Shown: positions 36,857-46,368, counted from the stretch's first letter. The stretch: DNA of 64,000 bases from Saprospiraceae bacterium (GCA_016714765.1 JADKCF010000008.1:1-64000), one strand, 5' to 3'. The notes: generated from the sequence alone by a model not told the origin. Program-made: numbers and translations.

Positions 36857-37325
36857 CCCGATCGCCGAAGTATGCCGACCCGAACTGCACTAACACCGCC
36901 AAACTCGGAGACGATGGTCGAAGTTTGTGACTTCGATCCTATTTTTTTAAGAATTTGCAATTCGTCACCACAAATACCAATATATTAAAGCACAAAATCC
37001 AGAATCAAATAGTTTTGTGCTTTATTTTTAGTGTGGGGCGGCATACTTAATTTAAAATTCATAAAATAGCGCATCGCAGTTGCAAAATGCGACGACTGGC
37101 CATAGACCGACAAGGTAATGGTATCGAAGTTGCAGAACTTGTGACGCCTTAGCGTTACTTCGACAATCGAAGTTATAGATATCATGTTAAATTTTCTGAT
37201 ATCAATTCGTTTAAATAAATAGAAGCCCACTCGTTTGGGCAAAATATGGTAAATACAGAGCATTTGTTTTTAGGATTTTATATCTTTACCCTGCAAAATG
37301 GGGCTAGCTATAAAATATTAAAGGA
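36857..37325. other. Gap between repeat R1 and the DUF6934 gene
   Basis: About 470 bp with several short GAAGT/ACTTC-type inverted pieces and higher GC than the flanks in places. A minus-strand frame (36985-37263) has no protein-like quality. Probably cassette boundary sequence. Confidence 0.35.
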
Positions 37326-37769
37326 GTGAATTTAAACAAATACGAAATTGAAACAGAAGTAAATTCAACTTACTTTGAGTTCGTTAGTAAAGGAACTCAA
37401 GGGAGTATAGTCAAAGTTGTCAAATACAGTAAGATTTTTGAAGATCAAGAAATATATAACTTAGGCTTTGGCGATAAGAATGTAACATCGGGAGAACTCG
37501 ATGACAAGGTGATTTCTAATAATGGGGATACTGACAAGGTTTTAGCAACAGTAGCTTCAACTTTGCATGAATTTTTCAACGAATATCCAAATGCTATAGT
37601 TTACTCAAAAGGTAGTTCACAAAGTAGAACTAGACTTTATCAAATCAACATTTCGAAATATTTAGACGAAATCGTATCCGAATTTGCAGTATTTGGGGAA
37701 CTCGAAGATAACATTGAACGTTTTAAGAAAGGTATAAATTATCTTGGATTTTATGTAGTCAGACACTAA
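37326..37769 (+). CDS. DUF6934 family protein
   Basis: 147 aa from a GTG start; an AAAGGAG lies immediately before it, closer than ideal, and no better start is in frame. The family pattern is clear: NKYEIETE at the start, a FGDKNVTSGELDDKVISNNGD stretch (here cut at 20), DKVLATVASTLHEFF, then SKGSSQSRTRLYQINISKY and a final GINYLGFYVVR. The family is common in Bacteroidota, is soluble and has no assigned function. A 59-codon gene follows after 10 bp, forming a two-gene unit. Confidence 0.75.
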   Translation: MNLNKYEIETEVNSTYFEFVSKGTQGSIVKVVKYSKIFEDQEIYNLGFGDKNVTSGELDDKVISNNGDTDKVLATVASTLHEFFNEYPNAIVYSKGSSQSRTRLYQINISKYLDEIVSEFAVFGELEDNIERFKKGINYLGFYVVRH

Positions 37770-37779
37770 TAACTAAATT

Positions 37780-37959
37780 ATGGCAATTAAAAGTAAAGAA
37801 AAACAGTCAAGTATCAAATATAATCCAGCTTTAGATAAGTTTAAGGATGTGGATGTATTTCCTTTAAAAACACAGGCAGCTAGAGAGCATTTAAGTGGAA
37901 GAGATATTAGAAAGGAAATAGAAGATGCCAGAGTAAAAGATAGAATCACGAAGCCATAA
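37780..37959 (+). CDS. 59-aa small protein paired with DUF6934
   Basis: ATG 37780 to TAA 37957-37959. It is highly charged, basic at the start (MAIKSKEKQSSIKYN), and has a middle FPLKTQAAREHLSGRDIRKE and a basic end. No membrane segment. A small partner directly behind a larger gene is a frequent toxin-antitoxin or regulator layout, but I have no direct evidence of that here. Repeat R2 begins about 35 bp after its stop. Confidence 0.6.
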   Translation: MAIKSKEKQSSIKYNPALDKFKDVDVFPLKTQAAREHLSGRDIRKEIEDARVKDRITKP

Positions 37960-37990
37960 TCAGTAGATGGCCCTGGGAGCACCTGCTGGG

Positions 37991-38163
37991 CGTAGGCTAT
38001 GCCTACGTCTGTGTGTTGTCAAATTTTTAATTTGAATAAGAAGCACTCTATACACTTTCATGGTAAAAATATCTATCCACTCCATTATCTGAAAGGTTAC
38101 GAATTAATAACCTTAGTACAAATCAAACAATCATCCAAATAATATGGCGCAGCCATAGCCACA
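37991..38163. repeat. Intergenic repeat copy R2
   Basis: A partial copy matching R1 at 36503-36617 and again over the core at 38114-38163. A section of R1 between these is absent. It opens with the perfect dyad CGTAGGCTATGCCTACG (37991-38007, 7-bp arms). It lies between the 59-aa gene and the 172-aa secreted protein gene. Confidence 0.75.
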
Positions 38164-38258
38164 GTGCGGGCGTAGGTGCAACCCAAACCGAATGGAGACA
38201 AAATACTTATTAAGAAAAGATATTTCTTACGAAATATACTTTTACAATCCAATGCAAT

Positions 38259-38777
38259 TTATTTCTTAATTGATATTGGAAGGATGTCTGATTTTGGGAT
38301 GGTCTTTAACTCTTCTGAATCTTTATCTGTAAAACCTGGTGGTTGATTTTTGTCTTTACTCTTATACAATACTAATTCTCCTTTTTTTAGTTTTTCTAGC
38401 GTTTTTTCAAATAATGGATTTGAGTTAATTAATTCTGCGTAAATAGTTGGATATTTTTTGAATAATTGTAAGTATTCATCCACTGACTTTATTTGTCTAT
38501 ATTCTGCCCAATATTTATCACTGATAATAATTTTTCCACGGACTATAGACTGCTCTTCTAAATAGGAAAGCAACTGTTGCTCTGTTTTATACCTATTGGC
38601 AGTAAAGCCAGCTCTAAGTTTCTTGTCTTCGTCATACATCCATTCCTCCATATTTGGATATTTTTTTACAAGTTGATAAAGCTCTTCATCGGTTCTCAGT
38701 GGTTTAATGTTAACTTGGCTCTGAAGTTCATTTTTAACGCCAAATAAGATTATAAAAATAAAAAGTGTGTATTTCAT
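38259..38777 (-). CDS. Secreted protein of unknown function
   Basis: 172 aa with a signal peptide ending near LQSQ. The mature part is helical and charged. It has two similar segments, 'LYQLVKKYPNMEEWMYDEDK' and 'YLQLFKKYPTIYAELINSN' (about 45 residues apart), which could be an internal duplication. A Pro-rich, acidic tail follows. No family recognised. It lies between repeats R2 and R3 and is oriented against the DUF6934 pair. Confidence 0.6.
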   Translation of the reverse strand: MKYTLFIFIILFGVKNELQSQVNIKPLRTDEELYQLVKKYPNMEEWMYDEDKKLRAGFTANRYKTEQQLLSYLEEQSIVRGKIIISDKYWAEYRQIKSVDEYLQLFKKYPTIYAELINSNPLFEKTLEKLKKGELVLYKSKDKNQPPGFTDKDSEELKTIPKSDILPISIKK

Positions 38778-38875
38778 GGCAATAATATTTTTTGATTTTG
38801 ATTAAAAATTTAATTAATTATCTAATATTGTAGTCTCATTAGGTAATAAAAAACTTCGAGTATCCGTCCACAACA

Positions 38876-39122
38876 TAATAGCCTGTAGACCATATATTTG
38901 ATTTCCTGTACTCATAATAAACAAAGTTAGTACAAATCAAACAATCATCCAAATAATATGGCGCAGCCATAGCCACAATTGGACATATGCGAAGCCTATG
39001 CCGAACCGGGGGCTGAACCACAGCCAATAAAAATATACCCTTCAAGGTACTTTTACTTTGAAGGGTTATATCGAATTAATTAACAAAACAAAAATTTTTA
39101 ACAAAACAAAACTTGTATGAAC
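38876..39122. repeat. Intergenic repeat copy R3
   Basis: 247 bp, a direct repeat of R1 (36612-36856), about 2.26 kb away. It carries the same TATGGCGCAGCCATA dyad and the CCCTTCAAGG/CTTTGAAGGG stem. It lies between the secreted-protein gene and the SPFH gene stop. R1 and R3 flank the segment with the DUF6934 pair. Confidence 0.8.
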
Positions 39123-39143
39123 TCTTTAGGTAGAACTTTAGTT

Positions 39144-39911
39144 TTATTGCTCCAAGATCAAAGGAGAAGCCCCATTGGTGATGATAATTTTACCATTAGG
39201 TGATTTAGCTAGATTATTCATGGCGTCTATACTTTTTAATTTCAAGATTTGATCAGTTAATCCCTCAGACATAATGATCTGGGCATCTCTAGAGCCTTTA
39301 GCTTCTATAATTTTTCTATCAGCTTCCAATTTTGCTTGCTGAAGGATAAATTCCATTCTCATGGCGTCTTGTTCGGCTTGAAGCTTTTGCTCTATAGAGT
39401 TAGCAAGACCTGCTGGAAGTTGTATACTTTTCATCAAGACGGACTCGATAGTGATACCTTGATGGCCTAAAATTACATCCATTTTTTTCCTGATAGCCTC
39501 TTCGATATTAGCTCTCATCCCAGAATGCATATCTTTAGCAAAAAATTGAGAACAAACATCTGCAGAAGCAGACCTAAAAACATTGGATATCACTGGCTCA
39601 TAATCTAAGCTCAATTCTCTAATAATATCAGGCACTTTGTTTTTTTCCAATCTGTAGAGGATCGAAATCTGAGAATTTACACTAAGTCCTTCTTTACTTG
39701 GAAGGTTTAATGATAATTCAAGATTGGCTGTTTGTATGGATGCTTTTATTACTCTCTGTGTAAATGGATTGAAAAAAACTGGGCCCTGAGTTTTCACTTT
39801 GTTGGACAACCTACCCAAAGACTGAACCATCCCTACTTCCCCAGGTCTTACTGTCACGCAGCTTGCTAATGAAAAACTCAGTAAAACGAAAACAAAAAAT
39901 TTGGTGTTCAT
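39144..39911 (-). CDS. Prohibitin/SPFH domain lipoprotein
   Basis: 255 aa. The signal ends in a lipobox (S-L-A-S-C, Cys near 18). The SPFH/band 7 domain covers the rest: VRPGEVGMVQSLGRLSNKV, FNPFTQRVIKASIQTANLEL, a SVNSQISILYRLEK strand, then the helical region (EQKLQAEQDAMRMEFILQQA). Proteins of this type form oligomers on membranes, but a periplasmic or outer-membrane lipoprotein form is less well studied. It is divergent from a LysR-type regulator, which may control it. Confidence 0.83.
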   Translation of the reverse strand: MNTKFFVFVLLSFSLASCVTVRPGEVGMVQSLGRLSNKVKTQGPVFFNPFTQRVIKASIQTANLELSLNLPSKEGLSVNSQISILYRLEKNKVPDIIRELSLDYEPVISNVFRSASADVCSQFFAKDMHSGMRANIEEAIRKKMDVILGHQGITIESVLMKSIQLPAGLANSIEQKLQAEQDAMRMEFILQQAKLEADRKIIEAKGSRDAQIIMSEGLTDQILKLKSIDAMNNLAKSPNGKIIITNGASPLILEQ

Positions 39912-40019
39912 GGTATTTAAATTTTTAATGATTAAAAAATATGAAGGTTAAACATAAGATACTCATTGATGTTTATTTACATTAATTTATAGTTTTAATG
40001 GTTTTGATAAATTTATTTT

Positions 40020-40946
40020 ATGAATTATACACTTCATCAACTCAATGTATTTTTGGCCATTGTGGATCATCAGTCTATTACCAAAGCTGCCCAACAATTG
40101 AACCTGAGTCAACCCGCAGTATCTATTCAATTTAAAAATTTTCAAGATCAATTTAGTTTACCCCTTACAGAAATTATTGGTAAGAAAGTGTATATAACCG
40201 ATTTTGGTTATGAGATAGCAAAGGCAGCAAGAAATATTATCTTTGAAGTAGAAGAAATAAACTATAAAATCCAGCAATTTAAAGGTCTACTTACTGGCAG
40301 GATTAGAATTTCAATGGTTTCTACGGGCAAATATGTCATGCCTTATTTTATTAGTGATTTTTTTACCTCGCATCAAGGTCTCGATTTGTTTTTAGATACC
40401 AATCGTAAGGCAGATGTAGTAGAAGCATTGAAACAAAATCAAACAGACTTTGCTCTTTTATCCATCATGCCGCCACACTTAGACCTGGAAGAAATCGAGC
40501 TCCTTCCTAACCACTTGTTTTTAGTATGTAATTCGTCCATTTGGAATCAATTTGATCAAAATCTACAACAAATATTGCAGAGATATCCTTTTTTATTGAG
40601 AGAAGAAGGTTCTGCTACTCGTTATATTGCTGAAAAGTATCTTGCAAAAAATAAAATAAAACCCACAAAAAAGGTAGAATTTTCATCCAACGAAGCTTTA
40701 AAACAAGCTATATTGGCAGGAATGGGTATCTCCATTTTACCACTTTTAGGAATGAAAGATCAAATCAATGATGGCAGTATACAAATATTTCCTATCGACG
40801 AAGTACCAGTTGGTACAACCTGGCGTTTGGTTTGGTTAAAAAACAAGTCCCTCAGCCCAGCTGCAAGAGCATTTTTAAACTATCTTTCAGAAGAAAAAGT
40901 AAACATTCAAAACAAACACTTCGAATGGATCAATAATTATATCTAA
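40020..40946 (+). CDS. LysR family transcriptional regulator
   Basis: 308 aa. The N-terminal winged helix (about 1-60: LHQLNVFLAIVDHQSITKAA, QQLNLSQPAVSIQFKN) is textbook. A linker and a LysR substrate-binding domain follow (GRIRISMVSTGKYVMPYFIS; PFLLREEGSATRYIAEKYL; AILAGMGISILPLLG). LysR regulators usually act on divergent neighbours with a small-molecule effector, so the SPFH lipoprotein is the obvious candidate target. The 108-bp divergent gap would hold the operator. Confidence 0.93.
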   Translation: MNYTLHQLNVFLAIVDHQSITKAAQQLNLSQPAVSIQFKNFQDQFSLPLTEIIGKKVYITDFGYEIAKAARNIIFEVEEINYKIQQFKGLLTGRIRISMVSTGKYVMPYFISDFFTSHQGLDLFLDTNRKADVVEALKQNQTDFALLSIMPPHLDLEEIELLPNHLFLVCNSSIWNQFDQNLQQILQRYPFLLREEGSATRYIAEKYLAKNKIKPTKKVEFSSNEALKQAILAGMGISILPLLGMKDQINDGSIQIFPIDEVPVGTTWRLVWLKNKSLSPAARAFLNYLSEEKVNIQNKHFEWINNYI

Positions 40947-41010
40947 TCAATATTATTTACTCTCTTTAAAATAATAACAAAGGACAAAAAAAACGCACCT
41001 AAATGGTTCC

Positions 41011-41662
41011 CCCCAACATTCGGACAGTTTTATCTTAATTTAAATTAAACATATTATTATTTATTACTATATGTTTCCTTTTTTTTGTTTCTTTTTTTCT
41101 TTCTTAAAAATTTATTTAGGGCCTGCTGAAAAAGTCAGAACCATTCAATTTAAAGATTGCTATTGGTCTGGGATATTGTTCAAAAAACAAGCGATAGTAA
41201 ATGAAGAGTCAAAAGTGCGTCTATCGCCTTTGTAGAATATTAAAAATAAACCAATGATAATCAAGGCGATAGAAAAAGCATTTTGACTCGGGAATGCACA
41301 ACAATACACCTAGCTGATTTAAGTTTAAATCAGTGCCTTCATTTTTGAGTGATTTCGCATCACTCAAATGCAGCAATGCTGCACCATTCAGTTACCTTTT
41401 TGAACTGGTCTTTTCTTGCCCGATTCTGAGCAAGCGGGTTGTTTACTTTTTCTGGGCTGGCATTACAAGGTAATAAGGGTAAGCAAAAGAAAAAAGTAAA
41501 TGCCCGCATAGGGCAAAAGTTTAAATGAAGTGCAAATGATTTAGGAGTTTTACAGAAATTCCCGTGCATCGAAATCAATAAATTTAAACATATAAAATTG
41601 ATAATCAATGATTAATATTACACAAAGCAGACCCTATTTAACTTGCTGTCCGAATATTAGGG
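41011..41662. mobile_element. Non-coding element with terminal inverted repeats (IS relic or MITE-like)
   Basis: The ends CCCCAACATTCGGACAG (41011-41027) and CTGTCCGAATATTAGGG (41646-41662) are inverted repeats with 15 of 17 matching. 'GGTTCCCCCC...GGACAG' at the edge resembles IS3-family ends. The 650-bp interior has no transposase; an 82-codon minus frame (41360-41608) is not protein-like. Inside is a long imperfect hairpin (41206-41289). The element sits in an 868-bp gap after the LysR gene. Confidence 0.5.
41206..41289. repeat. Long imperfect inverted repeat
   Basis: Left arm 41206-41229 (GAGTCAAAA...CTATCGCCT) and right arm 41264-41289 (AGGCGATAG...TTTTGACTC) pair over about 20 bp with a small bulge and a 34-nt loop. 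It lies within the TIR element and could itself be a nested palindromic unit. Confidence 0.55.
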
Positions 41663-41814
41663 AAAACTATAAAATGCGGTATCACCGTAATAAAATGATG
41701 GATATGAATAGCAATAGATATATTAAGTACACAGTAGGATTCTTTTAATTGAGATTGGCTCTTATAAATACGTACCTTTTCCATCCAGAGCCGTACATTA
41801 ACCAAAGAGTCCCA

Positions 41815-42815
41815 TCACTTTACACGGCTATACTCATACCCTATGTGGAATAGTGCATCCCCCAGTGAAACCACACTGGCATTATTGTGCCCGATGATGT
41901 GCCCGGTATAGGTAGATATGACATCGATACTTTTGGTACCGTAAGGATCTTTTATTTCTCCAAGTTTTTCTCCCTTCTCCACAAAATCACCAGATTTTCT
42001 GAACCATATAAACATACCCGGAGCCGAGGCCCTGACCCAATTGTCTTTGTGTATGATGTATTGTTCGTTGACTGGCAAGGGTTCATGCCCTTCTGTCATT
42101 TGCAGGGCTGAAAGTACATTTTTGATGGCATTGATACCGGAGAGGATAGAAAACTTGTCGAGTCGGATCGATTCGCCACCTTCGTAAACCACTGCCGGCA
42201 CATTCATATCTGAAGCTGCTTTTCTGAAAGAATGAGCCAGAAGTGGTTGCTCTATCAGGTATTTGACACCGAAATGTGATGAAATAGCCGCTGCAATGTT
42301 GTTTTGTTTGTGGTATCTGACCTGCGGGTGATTATGTCTGGCCTCACCGCCCGTATGAAAATCAAGAGCTAAGTCCACATGTGGCAATATTTTTTAGTCA
42401 TGATTCTGGCTACCCGTGATGCCAGTGATCCATTCAAATGTCCCGGGAAAGATCTGTTGACATCTTTGCCATCTGTCACATCTCTGCTGAAATTGATAAA
42501 ACCATAGACATTGAGTAAAGGGATGATGATCACCGTACCACAAACAAGGCCGGAGTATATTTCTTCCTCTATGCTTCTTCTTACGATCTCTATACCATTG
42601 ATTTCATTGCCATGGACTCCGCCCAGGATCAACACCGAAGGGCCGACTTTGTCAGTATGCAAAACGTGTGCAACAACGTTGATTCTGTTGTCGGATGGAA
42701 GTTTGCCCGCATTGATGCGGATGGTTTGCATTTTTCCGGGTATGATGATTTCGTTGTCTATGATCAGTTCGATTTCTGACCTGAGTTTAGGAAGTATCAT
42801 TTGGCTGAGGCTCAT
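41815..42815 (-). CDS. AstE/AspA-type deacylase (M14-like), apparent frameshift
   Basis: Frames 42815-42369 and 42387-41815 form one protein of about 333 aa. The family (succinylglutamate desuccinylase/aspartoacylase) uses zinc held by H-x-x-E and a second His. Here these are GGVHGNEINGIEIVRR and DFHTGGEARHNHPQV. A C-terminal barrel with APGMFIWFRKSGDFVEKGE is also typical. The break is at the T6 run on + at 42390-42395: one added A on the minus strand turns K-K-Y-C-H into K-K-I-L-P-H-V-D-L. It lies 1 bp behind rimK. Confidence 0.85.
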
Positions 42816-42816
42816 C

Positions 42817-43692
42817 TTATTTTCTGTTTTTTTCTATGTATGTAATGATTTTGCCAGCTATGTCTACACCGGTTGTACCTTCTATACCTTCCAGGCCGGG
42901 AGAGGCATTGACTTCGAGTACTACTGGTCCTGCATGCGTTTTGAGCATATCCACGCCTGCTATCTTTAATCCCAGTATATCCACTGATTTTAAAGCGGTT
43001 TCTTCTTCCTGAGGGCTGAGTTTGATGATTTCTGATGTTCCTCCACGATGCAGGTTTGACCTGAAGTCTCCGGCTTTAGCCTGGCGTTTCATAGCTCCGA
43101 CTATCTCGCCGTCCACCACAAAAGCCCTGACATCGGCCCCCTTGGCTTCTTTGATAAATTTTTGCATAATTACTTTTTCCCGGGTAGTATAAAATGCTTC
43201 CAGTATGGACTCTGCATTGCTTTTGTTTTCTGCAAGGATGACCCCCATACCTTGAGTGCCGGAAACCAGCTTAATGATAATAGGGTAGGGCTCCATCTGT
43301 TCCAGTAAAAAAGGCATGGTATATGGATTACTGACATAAATCGTCTTGGGCACACCAATGCCCTGACTACCTAATATCTGCAGACAGCTTAGTTTATCTC
43401 TGGCTTTTAGCAACGGCTCAGCATGCAAAGTGGAAAAAACTCCCTGGCTTTCGAACTGACGTATGACTGCCGCTCCGTATGAAGTCGCTGTGGAACCTAT
43501 GCGTGGAATGACGGCATCTACTTTTTCAATGGGCTGATTGTTAAAATAAATTTTGGATTTGCCGGAATCAATCATGAGGTCACATGCCATGTGATCTATG
43601 ACTCTGACATAATGATTGCGTTTGCGGGCGGCATCTACCAGACTTTGTGTACTGTATAACGACGCATTGCGTGAAAGTATGATGATATTCAT
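42817..43692 (-). CDS. rimK: RimK family alpha-L-glutamate ligase
   Basis: 291 aa, ATP-grasp fold. Landmarks are the N-terminal MNIIILSRNASLYSTQSL, IPRIGSTATSYGAAVIRQFE, KLVSGTQGMGVIL (the nucleotide loop), ADVRAFVVDGEIVGAMKR and VVLEVNASPGLEGIEG with the metal ligands. RimK enzymes add glutamates to ribosomal protein S6 in some bacteria and to other acceptors elsewhere. The gene is followed after one base by an AstE-like hydrolase, a recurring partner that may remove or process such groups. Confidence 0.9.
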   Translation of the reverse strand: MNIIILSRNASLYSTQSLVDAARKRNHYVRVIDHMACDLMIDSGKSKIYFNNQPIEKVDAVIPRIGSTATSYGAAVIRQFESQGVFSTLHAEPLLKARDKLSCLQILGSQGIGVPKTIYVSNPYTMPFLLEQMEPYPIIIKLVSGTQGMGVILAENKSNAESILEAFYTTREKVIMQKFIKEAKGADVRAFVVDGEIVGAMKRQAKAGDFRSNLHRGGTSEIIKLSPQEEETALKSVDILGLKIAGVDMLKTHAGPVVLEVNASPGLEGIEGTTGVDIAGKIITYIEKNRK

Positions 43693-43811
43693 TTTTCCGG
43701 TATTTAAAATCGGGTAAATATAATATAAAGATATTTATTCCAAATAATTATTCATTTTCTTTTCCGGCTTATAGATTGTAAGTACTTTAGTGTCTTTATT
43801 AAAATGTAATA

Positions 43812-45112
43812 ATGCTAGCCATAGAACTCAATAACAAAAAGACGATCAATGCCTGGGCCATATTTGACTGGGCAAACTCCGCTTATGCACTCGTCATCTC
43901 AACAGCAATATTTCCCGGCTACTTCGAAGAGTATACGCCTAAGGAAATTGGGCTGGGGCCACTGACTTTTTCCAATAGTTCACTTTATTCCTTTGCGGTA
44001 TCTTTTTCATACATCATCATTGCGATACTATCGCCTCTACTGTCAGGTATTGCTGATTATAGCGGTCGGCGCAAGTTTTTTTTAAAGACATTTACCTTGA
44101 TTGGTTCCCTGGCATGTACAGCATTATTTTTTTTCAAAGGTGAGCCTCAGTTATGGCTAGGCACTTCAGCTTTCATACTGGCAACTATAGGTTTTGCAGG
44201 CAGTTTGGTGTTTTACGATTCCTATTTACCACTGATAGTCAGCGAAGATAATTATAATAAGGTGAGTGCCAGGGGGTATACTTTCGGGTACGTCGGCAGC
44301 GTCATTTTGTTAATATTTATATTGATGATGATATTAAAACCGGAATGGTTCGGGTTGCAAGGAGGGCAGATGGGTGCCAGAATCGGATTTTTATTGGTTG
44401 GTATGTGGTGGTTGGGTTTTGCTCAGTATACTTTTAAATATATGCCACCTGATAAAAAAAATCTGTTTACAACCAGTATGATAATGAATGGTTACAAAGA
44501 AATAAAAGGAGCATTTCAAAGAGTAAAAGCTATTCCGGACATCAGAAATTTTCTTACTGCCTTTTCTTTTACAGCGCGGGTGTACAGACTGTCATTTATC
44601 TGGCTACTATTTTTGCAAAAAAGGAACTTGGTTTTGCTACAGGTGAGCTGGTTTTGCTGGTACTTATTCTGCAATTGGTGGCAATCGGTGGAGCTTATGT
44701 TTTTTCTGTACTGGGCAATAGAAAGGGTAATAAAAATTCTATCATGATCATGATTTGTATATGGATTGTCATTTGTTTTGCAGCTTACTTCACCTATGAT
44801 AAAGTAATGTTTTACATAATTGCAGGTTTTGTAGGATTGGTCATGGGGGGTATTCAATCATTGTCACGGGCCAGTTATTCTATGCTTATACCTGAAAAAG
44901 ACCATGATACTACATCCTATTTTAGTTTTTATGACGTAGTTTATAAATCAGCCATTGTTGGTGGTACCTTTATATTTGGACTGGTAGATAATAGTACTAA
45001 CAACATGAGGTATTCAGTACTTACCCTCGCATTTTTGTTTATTCTGGGCTTTTACTTTATGTCCAAAACGCACATTGCTAAAGCATCCAATCAGCAACTC
45101 AAGTCTTTTTAA
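43812..45112 (+). CDS. UMF1/Atg22-type MFS transporter, apparent frameshift
   Basis: Frames 43812-44747 and 44654-45112 form about 433 aa with twelve hydrophobic helices. The N-terminus has the UMF1-type NAWAIFDWANSAYALVISTA. MFS loop signals are visible (GIADYSGRRKFFL, and GGIQSLSRASYSMLIPEKD in the second half). The break is at TTTTCTTTT near 44562-44566; one added T gives F-F-F-Y-S-A-G-V-Q-T, the expected helix. Substrate unknown. It stands alone. Confidence 0.85.
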
Positions 45113-45126
45113 TACAAAATGCGCCA

Positions 45127-45180
45127 CCCGGAAACATCTGACTTACAATTACATACATTATCGAAGTCGGTGTTTTCGGG
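45127..45180. terminator. Possible bidirectional terminator hairpin
   Basis: CCCGGAAACA (45127-45136) can pair with TGTTTTCGGG (45171-45180), 9 of 10 bases, across a 34-nt loop, between convergent genes. Weak because of the long loop and absence of a T tract. Confidence 0.28.
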
Positions 45181-45211
45181 CAGCGTCTATTAAAATTAAC
45201 TTTAGCGAAAA

Positions 45212-46237
45212 TTAGAAACTGTAAACAGCTGCCAGTAGCAGCGAAGAGAGTTTGTCTGATCTGCCAGCTTTTGTAAGGTCAGGTATGACCAGATCTTTTG
45301 AATATACATCCATTCTGAATTCAGGGATGATACGGAGATTTCCCACTTTGAAGTTGCCAGTAAAAGTAATATCTAAGAGATCATTGCCGATGGTGGCCGG
45401 TTCTTCTGTATCCAGAATACCTAAACCATTGTCTTTGAAATATTCAGAACGAATACCAAATGATGTTGCATCTGTAAAAGCATAATTGAGGTAAAGAGCT
45501 GCCCCATAAAAATTATCAGTAGCTGTAGTAGCATTGAAACCAAGATTAAAATGGTCAGTAACAGCAAGTGATGAAGTAAGATCAAGCTGCAGATAATCTG
45601 CATCCGTCAGGGTATTGAGGTAAATACTTCCCTTTCCAAAAACATAGGATATCTGTCCGCCAAAAAAGAACGTACCATCCGGATTGAAGTCTGTATAATC
45701 AGTAGGATTAAAAACACCTGCCATCAATCCCCATCCTGAGCCCAGGTCATAATTGGCTTTAAACCCGGCATGATTGAAAGGCCCATATGAAAACATATGA
45801 GAAGTGGAGTAGTGGTAGTTTAGGACAGGTGATATCACCTCATAACCAATAAAAGTATTGAATTTACCCAGTGTCAGTGTCAATTTTTCTGTGGGTTTGT
45901 AATATGCATATGCCTGATTGACTATATTCAGTGATCCCTGCGAATTAAATACAGCATCTCTGCCCCTTGGTCCGAATACAAGATCCGCAACAAATCCTGT
46001 TTTAGTTCTTTCATATTTTCCAATAAGATTAAACATACCAACAGAAAATCCGGGTAAGTTGGCAAACGATGTCAAGGGTGCAATAGTTCCTCCATTGGAA
46101 GCATCATTGGTACTATTGAGATTGGTCCTGAAATAAGTATCGGCTGAGCCCGTCAAAGTAAAAAATGAATCTACCTTAATTTGAGCATTTGACAGGTAAG
46201 CGTATGTTATAAAAAGTAAGCTGTAAAAAAATTTCAT
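45212..46237 (-). CDS. Outer-membrane porin (BBP2-like)
   Basis: 341 aa with a signal peptide ending near LSNAQ. The body is a run of amphipathic strands with aromatic girdles, starting LTGSADTYFRTNLNSTNDAS and containing TLGKFNTFIGYEVISP and GFKANYDLGSGWGLMAGVF. The last residue is Phe, as usual for barrels. The family (putative beta-barrel porin-2) is often found next to ammonium transporters in Bacteroidota, and here amt lies directly upstream. Nitrogen-related solute passage is a fair inference. Confidence 0.82.
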   Translation of the reverse strand: MKFFYSLLFITYAYLSNAQIKVDSFFTLTGSADTYFRTNLNSTNDASNGGTIAPLTSFANLPGFSVGMFNLIGKYERTKTGFVADLVFGPRGRDAVFNSQGSLNIVNQAYAYYKPTEKLTLTLGKFNTFIGYEVISPVLNYHYSTSHMFSYGPFNHAGFKANYDLGSGWGLMAGVFNPTDYTDFNPDGTFFFGGQISYVFGKGSIYLNTLTDADYLQLDLTSSLAVTDHFNLGFNATTATDNFYGAALYLNYAFTDATSFGIRSEYFKDNGLGILDTEEPATIGNDLLDITFTGNFKVGNLRIIPEFRMDVYSKDLVIPDLTKAGRSDKLSSLLLAAVYSF

Positions 46238-46368
46238 TTTCTTTAGATTTAGATGAATTAATAAATATTTGTTTTGTCTAAATGCTAAAGAACACTTGCA
46301 AATAAGCCCGGTGTGGGTTATCTTTGTTGTTAGAAATTGGTCTGCAAGTAATTCTTGTAGCTAAATTG

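Noticed and set aside
36985..37263. 92-codon minus frame before the DUF6934 gene
   Set aside because: Overlaps short inverted repeats and has no protein-like pattern.
38259..38777. Possible nuclease toxin in the island (172-aa secreted protein)
   Set aside because: Signal peptide and island location fit, but no catalytic motif is visible and no immunity gene lies directly behind it.
36503..39122. CRISPR array or integron attC sites for the intergenic repeats
   Set aside because: Three long copies with no regular spacing, no cas genes and no integrase in the window; attC-like core sites are not evident.
41360..41608. 82-codon minus-strand frame inside the TIR element
   Set aside because: Cys/Phe-rich, no start context, and it lies within non-coding repeat DNA.
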